Below, one piece after another: positions 23,665-36,900 of a stretch of DNA of 64,000 bases (its first letter is position 1; the number at the start of each line of letters is the position of its first letter). Position numbers and translations under genes: made by a program. The stretch is from the NCBI RefSeq assembly GCF_037975245.1, contig NC_092562.1, positions 28,905,554-28,969,553 on the forward strand, written 5' to 3'. The stretch is from Apostichopus japonicus (lineage: Eukaryota > Echinodermata > Holothuroidea > Aspidochirotida > Stichopodidae). Under the pieces are notes generated by a model, which saw nothing but the letters and a program-made list of their open reading frames with translations, was not told the origin of the DNA and did not search any database.

Positions 23665-26600
23665 TTCAAGAGTTGTCTTGAGGGGAAGAATGTATATTCA
23701 ACAGTTGACTGATGTTAGAAATCAAAAGGGTTAGCAAGAGTAACCCATTCCTGTCTGAAGTGAGTTCTTGCAGAATTACCGGGTATCAAAGTCCATGAAC
23801 CAACGAATGCATTAATGCATTGATATACATACAGTTCCCTATGACTGGTGTACCTGCATTCAGTTAAAGTTGTTCCTCTTTGCGATCACACTGCATTTAG
23901 TTTGGTTTGTTTACCAATGCACAGAGACCTTGTACTATAGACTACGTATATTACACACAGCACGCCGTCACACTTCAGCACCCCCTTTTTTTTTGATGGC
24001 AGATTGTACGCTTGTAGCGGATACTTGATCTTTGGAACTTGTTTACTCAGCCAAATCGAATAAAAAGGTCACAAGTTAACTTCGATCTTATGATCGGGGG
24101 CAGAAGATAATGAATGTCTAATTTAGTTTCGGTTTACTTTAAGTGTCAATTAGTCCTAGTACACACATATACCCACGCACGCACACACCCCACACATACA
24201 TACACACCCCACACTTACATATACACATGACAACCAGACCTTGATTTAAAGGCCTAAAACAATCGGTATTGAGTTATCTTTACTTCATTCAGATATTGCA
24301 GTTTTTGAATGTTGTAAATAGGTCTATACTGTCACCTCGTTGGATTTGTCAGTCCTCGCAGTAATAAAAGAGTAAGGTACCTTCTCAACATGGCAATATC
24401 ATCAGAATGACAGCTTCGATAACAATAACAATGAAACTGGTTAATGGATTTTAGTATCCTATATTAGACGCAATATGATATGAAGTAATGGAGCCTGCTA
24501 AATGACTCTTTGCACTAAAGAAATGAAACGCATGTTACTGTTTTGCATTTTAACAGATAACAATATATATCTTAATGTTGATCATCCTAGACAAAGATAA
24601 TTAATAGCAATGATCATAAAAGAAGCATATATTATGCTCAGCTCTTTGCGCTTCACTTATAGGTATATCATACCACAGTTATATTAATGTTGCGGATCAG
24701 ATCGAGTTGATTGTTACAGTCATCATGATTGGCTTGTCTGGCTTTACGCCGTGATAGTAGAATTAATCAAAGTATAGATGATGTGATTATAAGGAGGATG
24801 GAATGTGATATAACGCATGTTAGAAATTATTCGGTTAAATGTTGAGCAAGCAGACGGCAGGGTTGGGGTTCAGTATGCTAAACTTGCTCAACTTAATTCT
24901 AGCTCAAAAATCTAAACGGTCAGGACATGGAAATTTACAGATGCATAAAATGGCCAAGCCATCAGTTTTCGTGTGGTGGGTAGAATATTCCACTAAAAAT
25001 GTATGGATTTATGCTTTATGAAGTCCCCACCGTTCACTTGACTTATATATTAAATTATATGTATGATGTGTATAATGAATTTACAAGTTGTAACTGGAAG
25101 TTTGATTAAGTAAAACCACGGAGTCCGCAAAAAAAAATGAAAGATGGCTATAGAAGAGGGGTGGGGGGGGGTGGGGGCATGCTAGTAGCTACATCTTGGG
25201 ACCAGTTTGCCGTAAAAGGGAAATATACTCTATCGTTATACGAAACATGGAGGTGGTATAAATCAGAAAAGTTATTAAAGGTCATCATTTGGTAAAATTG
25301 TTAAAACCTATTTAAAAAGATTTGTCGAAGGTTGTGACCCTTCATATTATTTACATTGAACAGGGTGAGGGGGGGGGGGGGTGAGGGGCCAAATGTTTGG
25401 AGGGGTGAGGCCTTGGTGTCCTTGAAGCTGACTCTCTTAAGGGGATCTGTGGGTTCCTCTCCCACCCCCACTTACAAGAATGTTAAACTGTTAGAGGCGA
25501 AGTGGTGCTTTCTGAGGTATACTTGAGCTGTAAATTAGATCACTCTTTTAAGAACGGCTGTACTACTAGCTATACTTCTAATATTTTGCTCTGGGTTTAA
25601 ATTTGGGGGTGTACACACCAACTCCCTAACTGAACATAAGTGGCTAAGTTTTCTCTCTAGCATATTTGGGACAAAACAGGTGACCTTTAAATCGTTCACT
25701 AGTTCGACAACGAATACAACCGTCTGCATTCAAAGGGCAGCAGAAACTCAGAAATCAATTTAAAGAACAAACTTCAAGAAGATTGGCTTTGCATTATGTT
25801 ATATATTTATTATTTAGTGTCTGAATAGTAAAGTCGCTCGTTTAAAATGTAGGAATGAATTAAAAAAACTTCCTCTCCTCTTCCCCTGTTGCTTTCTTCT
25901 TACCGTCCATTGTCTACTTTTAATCCCCTTTCATCCATCTCATTGTGTTCACCGTGCTCATTAACCTGTCTGTATTCTGTGCGTGTTTTTGTCCCCTCTG
26001 TTACTGTAACTTGCCATTTAGCCTCTGAAGAAGATCCTGCTAGGATCGAAACGTCAGGCCAACTTACTTTTACACTTTATATTACACAGGCTCTCTAGTG
26101 GATAAGTAGTTTGCTAACAGTTTTATTTTATAAGAATAAGACAAACACCCAAGAACAAACAACAAAATAGCAAAACATAATAGGAAAACAAACGAACAAA
26201 CAACAAGCAATGTGTCGCATATATTGTAATATAACTAACTTAACTGTTAAATATGATAAATTTGTAAGAATTACGGCACTGCATAGTTTACTCTCAGCAG
26301 TAATAAAAGCTATTATCAGTGTCATATAAATTTCCTCTGGCCCACTGAAAACGACTGGTAATGATAGACTACGGGATTATAAACTATGATGAATATTATG
26401 CAAACGGAGTACAAAGAAGTTGAATACAGTATACAGCATATTATCCATATAACACATGTTGCTCACATATTATACAATACAATGAATATTTACAATTCTA
26501 TATTAAATGAAAGACAAATAACACTTTTTTGGAATTCATATAATATTAATATATTTGGACTTATTTTCTAGCCAAGTGCAACTTTTCATTCGTTTTGGTA

Positions 26601-27876
26601 CGTTACAATAGCGACACTCTTAAATGATTGTCTGACAAAGAAACTTAAAGAGGCATTATGAAACCTTATTAAGTAAAAGAGCCGATGCAAGGTGTAATAG
26701 ATACAAGGACGGCTTTAATTCTCTGTTAACGATAAAGCTGCGTACTCCTTTAATCCTATTGTTGAACAATACAACAGTTACGTAGCATTAAATGGTAACC
26801 ACTGTAGAGAGAGATGTCTACCAAACTTCCAAAATAGCTGTACCGTATAATGTTAACTATAAACTCCTGTTTTACGCATTAGTAATAAAGTGTAGGACAA
26901 CTATGGTTTGCATCACTATGACAACCTTACATGAAACGTGATTGTAAGATATCCTTGTTCATCAGTTTGCAAAGCCACATAAAGGACTTGAACTATATTA
27001 TGACGTACCTAGGACGATCCCAACTCAGTGGCGTGTGGGGTGGGGGGGGGGGGAGATTATAAATACCCCGATTGATATAGATAGGGGCATGGAACTTATA
27101 GAAGGAAAATAGTATATCTATAAAAATGAAGAGGCACGCCTGCGTGCGGTCATTGAAAGCAACTCTCATGTAGAGGGAATTAAAAACATACACGTTTAGA
27201 CGTCAATTGGTTGCATTGGAAGTAACACTATTAAAAATATCAAGTTGGTCTAAACGCAAGCTCGTGCTAATGAATGATATTGACTTTGTGTATGAAGTTG
27301 AAGAGAGCAGAAGAGTGAAGCCCTGGTAATTGGTATAAATCTCCCATCTGAGATGTAGGTGGTCCCCTTCCCCCTCCCAGTGCGAACACCATTACTTCCA
27401 AGCTGATACTGTACACACGAACTACAACCCTGCGACTGTGAAGTTAAATGGCAAATGCCTTTTCTTAGTATGAATGAGCTGTGTAAATGTAAATAGTATC
27501 ACAGCATGGTGTGCTTTGAGACTGCTATAGTCTATTGACTTACAACATCTCACAATCCGTTCTCGAAAAGTCGAAAATAATCCCGAATTATTTCGGAAAA
27601 GTAAAGAGTTCCAACTATCATATTGGTTGCCGAGACCAACGGGAACTTGAATGAATGTATAAATCTGTTGCGCCATGAGAAGAATAGCCTGTACAATGTT
27701 ACCATGGTTCCGTGACGTCATAATTTCAGGCAGTATGCATACTTCTAGATTTTCTTGGAGTTCTCAGAAATCATGAAAATTTGAGTACGATTGTTCGGTA
27801 TGTATTAAGTAAGCGTTCAGAGCTTCATAAATCATCATATACCTCTCCTGTTGATAGAAAAGAATTAAGACAATAG
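23665..27876. other. Intergenic gap between genes A and B, no gene seen
   Basis: 4.2 kb between the gene A start codon and the gene B stop codon. It holds a CA-rich stretch near 24170-24230, G-runs near 25160, 25370 and 27040, and the copy-2 repeat (26013-26126). I found no exon with splice signals and family similarity on either strand. The gene A promoter and gene B 3' UTR must lie here, but neither shows a clear TATA box or poly(A) signal to me. Confidence 0.7.
26013..26126. mobile_element. Same element family, copy 2 (single arm)
   Basis: CTCTGAAGAAGATCCTGC, AGGATCGAAACGTCAGGCC, then ACACAGGCTCTCTAGTGG and GATAAGTAGTTTGCTAACAG. In the intergenic gap between genes A and B; only one arm is present. 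Confidence 0.75.
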
Positions 27877-30800
27877 TTAAAGAAAAAGTTCTCGCTTTTT
27901 AATTGTAAAATCGTAAATGTCATGTTTTTCTGCCTGCAGAGATAAATAGTCCCTGCTTAGTCAATAACGTAATACACACCGATGTCGTTCTATTTTATGT
28001 GTCAATCTTATCTGAACATTTGCAGGAAGATTGGATCCAGAATGCATACGTAACAATGCTAGTGTGTTATCGGCCTATCAAGAGAGAGAGAGAGGCGAAA
28101 AGTTGAGTTGACATTTTACGAATAATAGCAAAGATTGTGCGTCCCATGCGTGTATAGGTATAGGTCATTATCACATAAGATACAAACTATATGAACCACC
28201 GTGGAATGTTAAAACTAAGAGTAATGATGTAGGCAACGTTAATGTAAAAATAGGGGAAAACAGGAAGGTGAGACATCAGTAGGAACTACGACGGGTTCAA
28301 ATGATTTATTATCTTCCCAGCTCATGTATTTCTGTTTAAAACACACAACGAAGAGTAGCAGCAAACATTAATATATCTCTACTTGTTTTAAATACCTCTA
28401 TGGAGATGGTGACCAGGGGCGTAGCGAAGGGGTTTTTGTTGGGGGGTGTGGAGAATTTGATTTGCCGACTGATCTGGAAGTGGTGACTGAAATGGGGGAG
28501 GGGTCTAAGGGGAGGGGGTGTCCCCCTCCCCTTTGGAAAATTTTTAGTTTTGAAACGTCCTTAGATGCAATCTGGTGCATATTTTAAGTCAAATTTGATT
28601 TGCCGACGGATCTGGAAGTGGTGACTGAAATGGGGGAGGGGTCTAAGGGTAGGGGGTCTACCCCTCCCCTTTGGAAAATTTTTCGTTTTGAAACGTCGTT
28701 AGATGCAATCTGGTGCATATTTTAAGTCAAATTTGATTTGCCGACGGATCTGGAAGTGGTGACTGAAATGGGGGAGGGGTCTAAGGGTATACGGGGTCTA
28801 CCACTCCCCTTTGGAAAATTTTTAGTTTTGAAACGTCCTTAGATGCAATCAGGTGCATATTTTAAGTCAAATTTGGCACGGAAGAAGCTCCCGTTCTCCT
28901 TTTCTCTATTCAGCTTTCCTTCTTTCTTCCCCTTCCGCTCTCTTCACCTTTTCTCCTTTTGCCGACAGACCCAAAATTTGCCGACAGCGGCCAAATTATT
29001 GGGGGGGGGGATGTGACACCCCCACACCCCCGCTCGCTACGCCCCTGATGGTGACGTTGTTCGATTACTAATGACTTTTATATATAGTGTCAGTAATACC
29101 GCTAGATATGCTAAATTGGTAACAATCTTTTGAAAACCCCGAAGTCCTAAATTTTGGAATATATCTGTAAAGGGTGGGAAAATTTCTTTTCTATCAGTAA
29201 TTAAGTACCTTTTGTCTTCCTGACTCATTTTACACAAAACTGCAAACTGACCAATGTAGTCGATCACATGAAGAATCACTTATGAGTCATTTAAAGGTAA
29301 ATGTGAATAGCTGAGTATGTAAAGCACTTATACCATAATAAACGTTAGAATAATAAATAGTAAGTTGTGACACGAATAGTAAATGAAGTTTGGTGTGTGC
29401 TTTTATCAGACTAGAACAACTACAAAGTTTCAACAACCAAGAGCCACGTGAACTATAGTCTGCATCGTTTCGTAGTATTGTAACAGTCGTTAGTACGTGC
29501 ATTCACAACACAAGCTATAAATAGATCTACATTTGATAACATACCAAGGAATCCACGACCTGTGGTCTGGTCTCACGTAGTCTCCTGACAGTCGTAAATA
29601 CATCTATCATGTGTTGTGCATTCAAGCGGTCTATAGCAGAATATATCGCCATGAAACAACCACTCAGGCCGACACCATTCCTAAATGGGGAATGTCAGAT
29701 ATAATATTCGTTAATGTTTGCAGTTCCTCTTTCGCAAGACCTGTTGAAACTGACGGTTTTTCATCAAAATTGTCAGATTAACACTTGAAACTCATACGGC
29801 GTTCCACTGCGTTACCAAACTTTTAAATGTGTTTTGTCTTTTGCTTTAATTTCTATTTAAAGGGAGTGAAGACTCGCGCACAAAGAAACGTCTGATGCCG
29901 GTACTCTGACCTAGTTTCGAATGAGGTGTAACAGAAGTGTTAGACACCACCATCGATCCCAGAAAATACACACAGCTTGCTACCGTCGGTAATTATACAC
30001 TAATGTACAGTCAATAAATACAGCTACGGTCAATGCCCACAACACAGTGTACATAGCAGCGATGGACATCTCAGCAGGGAGTTGTTATGGAACTCCCTGA
30101 TCTCAGGTCCAGATAAAAGATAACAAGGTATCACGTTTCACCACTGTCTGCATTTTGTAGCGACAAGAAAAAAACTTCACTTGCAAGCAACGGAAAGTTA
30201 ACTTTTTTTTCGGAGGGCGGCACGCGGTTTGGGGCGAGTCTTCAATGCCTTTAATGCATAGTTTCTTAGTCACTTGAATTGTAAGAACATAAAGATCATA
30301 TAGTGACTTTTAATTAAAGAGTCTCATGTGTGTTTGTTTCTTCTTAAGAAGAAACTGCAAAGATAGAAAAGGATTTTGATGTGATTTGATAATTTAATTT
30401 TTTTCCATTCAAATATCAAATATAAGGGGAAAAAAACTGAAATTATAAACAATCTCGAACCAGTAAAGTAGCTTTAATTTACAGGGAGATTTGAAGCAGC
30501 ATTCTTCAAATGTAGGATAACGCTGAAGACACCCGGTTCGAATTCTCATTCTAGACAACATTGTATTTTCTCTTTTTAAATTTATACCAGTCATTTTAAC
30601 TTCCAGGTCAAATTTTTTCCTTAGTAAATATTTCATCAATAATTAAGATGAACCTTCGTTAAGGTGACTACGTCGTTACTAATGGTTAACGGATTTGAAT
30701 TTAAACTTACTGGCAATGTACAACTATGGGGCCGTTACCGGTATCTCTCTGCCATTCTTGTACATTATTTGCCACTGTTGTAATACTCTGAGCCAGATCA

Positions 30801-33800
30801 TCTTGGGTCTGTCTAACATCAACTGAAAAAATCTTCATTTCTCTCGTGCCCTTATGCATGAATAACCAAATAGTTTGTTAGTACAGTTAGTAAACTTATA
30901 ATATTTAACAGTAGCCTTGCAGAACGTCTATAAACTTTATGGTACTTCCAAGAAAATTCATGCACGTTATAGGGCCTATGCCAAATCTACCTTCACATCC
31001 TAATCGCTGCACTTAATTGGGGTTTAAGAACCATGAATGTCAGCCCAAAGTCTTACATGTAAAATTAGGTTAAGGATATATATATACTTCGGCTATAGTC
31101 AAATATTTAACAAATAGGTAAATACATGCCATTCTCTGATTAGGGAAGAACTGATAAGGTAAATATGTTAACATACTTGTTCAACATTTCAGACAATCAC
31201 AAGACAAAATGGTAAAACGAAACACTATCATAAAGGTGCCAATTCACATGGCGAAGCACTAGAATATTTCAACTTTCAGGAACATAATTCACCACATAGA
31301 TAATGCAGTGATATAATCTACATGACGACTAAAGGGCAACTGTTTCATTCTCAAAATATGCTAAAGTACCTCTGAATATTCAGTTCCTTTTGATCACATA
31401 TTCTGAGAGGCCAATGAAGTTGCGGCTTACCTTTTGCTTTGAGTGAAGCGTCAATCGTCGCTGAAAAATTCGATGTTGGCTATCTTTTGTTGATGTACAA
31501 GTAACACTAAATACACCGTAGTTAATTTCGTAGCCTGGCAGGGGACAGTATTTGTCTGCCTTTATACGAGATAGAGAGAGAGAGAGAGTGAGAGACCATA
31601 TTTTAATAGCAAAGAGATTGTCCGAAGATATTTTAGATTAAATACTTCTTTTTGAAAATATTACTTACCTTCAACCACAAATGAAATTTAGTTTACATCT
31701 GTATTTTATAATCTTTTTGTTTGTTTCTTATTGCTATCATATAAGGGGGATCTTTCAGCATCTGAGAGAAAGAGACGGCTCATGATTACGATTTCCGGGA
31801 ACAATTAGTTTTAAATATAATTCGTTTTAAAGCATGGGGAGGATGACGTCTGCTTAGCAACAGAAAACAAACCTGTCAAGTCCAGAGAAGTGGAGATAAG
31901 TGCGTGTTCTCTGAATAAAAAGTACATACCCTCTAGCACTTGCCAAGCTGTATTCCGAGATTACTCCATTATTGTAGAATGATAACTTTAAAATACCCGA
32001 AATTGTTGCGATATAACCTTTCAGGATAAACATCATCATTATAAACCACACATATTTGTTTCAGGAAGCTTAGCCACACTCCATCAGAAAACACACACGA
32101 TATGAAAAATAACCTCTGCATGAAATTCATGAACTCTCTGCTCATTTGCTTCATTTGGGTGAATCTAAGAAATCCAAGAAGAAATACGGTGAACAGGCTG
32201 ATTTTAAGATCTTGAACTCACCTTTTGGTTCTGGTCTGTGAATTCTACGATAGAACACACGTTGTAATCGACGATCAATGACCAGAAGGCACCTACTGTC
32301 GTATTCAGGGGCGACTGAGTGGCGAGGAAGGCATTTTTCTTTTGAAAGCTCTGCACGAGAGGAAAACAAAAAGAAAAAATCGTAGCTTTTAATAACCTGA
32401 GTGATTAGCAATTACGAAGGTAAAAATACGGAGAGCGTGGTGGTGGCCAATTGGTTAAGGCGTCAGACTCGTGATCCAAGGATTGCTGGTTCGATTCCAG
32501 CCTAGCTCTTGACGTAGTGTCCTTGGGCAAGATGCTTTATCTCAATTTGCCTCTCTCAACCCAGGGGTTAAATGCGTACCTGTGAGGTAACTTGTCATTA
32601 TGTCATATGTCAGTATATAACTGCAGCCGACTCGAGGGATTGTCTCTGGGACAAGTTATCATTGACCTGGGGTAATATAACGTCTGTAAAGCGCTTTAAG
32701 ACATATTGCTGGTATTAAGCGCTATATGAAAATTGAATACGATTATTATTATTATAGTTATTTACGTGGGCAGTATTTAAGTTTTAATAAGACTAGGGAG
32801 GTTATACGTTCCTTGCTTTGGAGTTACCAGAAGAAATAGAAAGAGCAGCACTTAATTAATTAGTTATTTTTTATTGTTTTCATTTTTATATTACAAAATG
32901 TATTTTATGTTAAGGAAGTAGACATGAATAAGGAATCAATTAGATCTAAAGAAATTTGAAGGACTTGGGAATAAATGGCCTGTATAGAAATAGTAAGTTT
33001 GATATATTTTAAAGCATTTACAGTCGCACGGAAATGTGTCCGGCACTAATCTCACCTACAAGGACTGCTTGTATTACCTTCAAGTTTCTCTCATTGTTGT
33101 ACCATGCTGCCAACAGGTTCAAATTTCAGGAATGAAACATTACATATAACATCCTTATAGTTTCAAATTTGGATTTCTTTACAACTTTCTGTAATGATCT
33201 GCGTAGTCTAACATAATGAATTACTCACGTGATGGAAGCAAGCGTTGATGTAGTTGTTGGGGTTGCTGTCATAAGGAGGCTTGGTCATTAACAGAGGACG
33301 ATGTTCATCGACTGTGGGAAGAAATTCAATAGCGAACATTTTACTCTACAATGATTACAACAACAACAACAATATATCAATGCAGTTGTGTTTCCTATGT
33401 GATTCTTCCGCGTAACGAATTTAAATGCATTGTGAACTAGAAGAGCGTTTGTTATATAGTTTCGAATGTTCTACTATGCATGCACTACGCTATTTGTTCT
33501 TGTGGTGGTGTTTTGGTAGTATTGCGTACGTTGGTGTGAACATCGTGAGAGTGTAGCTGTTTCCATGAAGAACTACTTTATGGTATTACTCAGCTGAGTA
33601 ACTTTAAAAGACATAAAACCGAAAGAAAACAACACGGAAAGTTACTGTGACGACATGAGTCACGACAAGGTTTTGTAAAACGATAATAATTTGGAATACG
33701 TTATAGGTTGCGCCTTTGTGTCGACACACAAATATTAGACTTGTCGTAGTAATCATCATGACCTTTGACTTCAGTTTGAACTAATCCTATTTACAGATCA

Positions 33801-33908
33801 TACCGCACCTGGAATCAGATTGGGAAATCTGTTTTTGTCCCGATTTTCCGGTAATTCACCAGCTTGTGTAGTTCTACATCTTTTAGGAGGGCAGATAAAT
33901 CCCAGAAG
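27877..33908 (-). CDS. Gene B D2 pseudophosphatase domain (exons 14-20)
   Basis: The domain shows [49 protein letters not shown] and [15 protein letters not shown]. The WPD stretch is shortened: only about 36 residues separate VDVRQ from the Cys, against about 48 in gene A's D2, and no W-P-D is left. The signature is HCQNGVGLSG with Leu626 in place of Arg. The last exon (27933-27877) was chosen because it starts after CTGCAG in phase 0, lines up with the terminal helix (IYDFTIKK) and ends at TAA. It lacks the YxN tail of genes A and C, and is the weakest exon of the model. Confidence 0.8.
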
Positions 33909-36900
33909 CTGAAAGATGAAATCAATGGAAGGTTTTGAAAGAACGAGAGCGTATGAATGGTTTGCATTTATGCAACAATGACCACATCTCCGGTATATAG
34001 TACCAACAAAGCAACATAGCCTGTACATAATACCGTAAAGCAACACATAGCCTATATATAGCATCAACAAAGCAATAAATAGCCTGTACATAGTACTTAC
34101 AAAGCAACACACAGCCTGTATATATACTAACAAAGCAACATATAGCCTGTATAAAGTACCAACAAAGCAACATATAGCCTGTATAAAGTACCAACAAAGC
34201 AACATATAGCCTGCATATAGTACCAACAAAGCAACATATAGCCTGTATAAAGTACCAACAAAGCAACATATAGCCTGTATAAAGTACCAACAAAGCAACA
34301 TATAGCCTGTATAAAGTACCAACAAAGCAACATATAGCCTGTATAAAGTACCAACAAAGCAACATATAGCCTGCATATAGTACCAACAAAGCAACATATA
34401 GCCTGTATAAAGTACCAACAAAGCAACATATAGCCTGTATAAAGTACCAACAAAGCAACATATAGCCTGTATAAAGTACCAACAAAGCAACATATAGCCT
34501 GCATATAGTACCAACAAAGCAACATATAGCCTGTATAAAGTACCAACAAAGCAACATATAGCCTGTATAAAGTACCAACAAAGCAACATATAGCCTGTAT
34601 AAAGTACCAACAAAGCAACATATAGCCTGTATAAAGTACCAACAAAGCAACATATAGCCTGTATAAAGTACCAACAAAGCAACATATAGCCTGTATAAAG
34701 TACCAACAAAGCAACAAATAGTCGGTATACAGTACCAAACAAGCAATACATAACCGGTATAAAGTACCAACAAAGCAACACATAGCCTGTATACATACTA
34801 ACAAAGCAACATATAGCCTGTATAAAGTACCAACAAAGCAACATATAGCCTGTATAAAGTACCAACAAAGCAACAAATAGTCGGTATACAGTACCAAACA
34901 AGCAATACATAACCGGTATAAAGTACCAACAAAGCAACACACAGCCTGTATACATACTAACAAAGCAACATATAGCCTGTATAAAGTACCAACAAAGCAA
35001 CATATAGCCTGTATAAAGTACCAACAAAGCAACATATAGCCTGTATAAAGTACCAACAAAGCAACATATAGCCTGTATAAAGTACCAACAAAGCAACATA
35101 TAGCCTGCATATAGTACCAACAAAGCAACAAATAGTCGGTATACAGTACCAAACAAGCAATACATAACCGGTATAAAGTACCAACAAAGCAACACATAGC
35201 CGGTATATATATAGGACCAACAAAGCAACACATAGCCTGCATATGGTACCTACAAAGCAACATATAGCCGGTATATAGTACCAGCGCAGCAACACTTAGC
35301 CCATATATGGTATAAGGGTAGAGGTCGGCCGAAAGGTCGTAACGGTGATCGGAAAAAATTCTTTTTCCTTTATAAGGGATGCCCTCAGACAGAATATTTG
35401 TCTTTATACGTCATAGTTCAAGAATGTGAGACCGCGATAATGATGCTTCTCTAAAGAATCTTCGGTTTTCAAGGCATTTCATTGTTTAAGTATGCTGAAT
35501 TGATGATGAAGTTGGCTCCTCAGTAGAGGCTTTAATGTTAAGGATCAGTTCAGTCATCGTTTAAGGTTTAAAAGACACACAGAGAAATGAAATGAAATAT
35601 AGTTATATGTTTATTAATATTGACATTTCTTACATTGACGTATATACTAACACTTACTCTAAATTCATCCTCCGTTCTTTTTCTTTGAGCAGTCTTTACA
35701 TTCCTCCACCAGTCCTTCATGTCTCTTCTGAAGCCGCTCACTCGGAAAGAAGTTTGTTTCAGAAGATACCAGATTACCAGAGACTCGTAAATAAACTTGT
35801 ATTGTTCCTATCAGTAAACAATAATTAAGTTATTAATGAAATGCCCTATTAGCCCCATAAGCAAATGAAAATTGTGAAATTGACCTATAACTAAAATACT
35901 GAGATTACTTTCTAGGAAAGGAAAGTGAAGTAGTAAGGGTGAAAGAGGAACGGCATTGATATCCCAGTTATTTCTTTCACAAATAGGAAGAACATTCAGA
36001 AGCTAATATAAATGCTATACATATATGACAAATATCTTTATGCTACCATTTCTTGTCTTTCAATGGTTCGATTTTTTTGCGGCATTTAACGGGATTTTCG
36101 TTAAAGATTACTGTAAAAAAGACTACCTACCTCTATTTGAACCATGCTCATGCGCCTAGTGCGCATGTCAAAAACGATGTTGTATACGTTAACTTCACTT
36201 GCGTGAAACAAGAGTGAGCGTAGTACAGCTAATGCAATGAACGTCCCTGTTCTGCCAATGCCAGCACTGAAATGAGAATGGAAGTTATAATTGTTTTGTC
36301 GATTGCTTTAATTGCTGCATTTCATCGAGTCGTATATAATTAGAATTTACCTGTATAACAAATAGTCATTTGTACCGGTAATATTGTAAGTCAGCCGATA
36401 CTCATAGCTTGTACAGAACCTACTGTGCATGTCCCACTACCGTAAAACAGTAATTACTACTTTATGTTCGTAACACGGTAGCATGCGTTACAGGTGGCAC
36501 TGTAACAACGGCAAAGCTGTTAACTTGTTCCCATGTAAGACAAAGAACTGGGCGACTTGACAAGGAGTCTATGAAAATGAGAATGCCTACGAGATGAAGT
36601 AAAGGATGTAAAGTACCCAAGGGCGTAGGAACCGGGGGGCTGGGGGCGCCAGCCTCCCAGTGAAAAACATGGGGGGCGGAAGTATCATTCCGCCCCCCGC
36701 TCCGCAAGTCAGAAAACCCCTTTTTCATTTCCAAATGAGAAAAAAATCTCATTTGGAGCACCAAATTGCATCTAAGGCCAGGTGAAAATGCAAAATTATT
36801 TACAAAATGGAGGGGGATGTTGAAGTGTGCTATATTGCACCAAATTGCATCTGAGGCCACCTGGAAATGCAAAAAAAATCCAAAGGGGAGGGGGACACCC

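Noticed and set aside
27422..27721. 99-codon minus-strand ORF with QQIYTFIQ, considered as gene B terminal exon
   Set aside because: No suitable acceptor/phase and the remainder does not resemble an RPTP tail.
29037..29279. Minus-strand ORF considered as the last exon of gene B
   Set aside because: No acceptor gives phase 0 without an immediate stop and it does not align with the closing PTP helix; 27933-27877 fits better.
30711..30821. Alternative acceptor TTTTTTCAG for the gene B D2 signature-upstream exon
   Set aside because: It has a better pyrimidine tract but puts the exon out of phase with the preceding one and leads to a stop; the acceptor at 30832 keeps the phase conserved in genes A and C.
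33798..35263. Minus-strand ORFs of 283, 378 and 477 codons, Leu/Cys/Tyr-rich
   Set aside because: They are translations of the 32-bp minisatellite, overlapping in several frames; only the last part of one frame (33908-33809) is a real exon of gene B.
33990..35316. Regularly spaced repeat resembling a CRISPR array
   Set aside because: Units are directly adjacent with no unique spacers, and the context is an animal intron.
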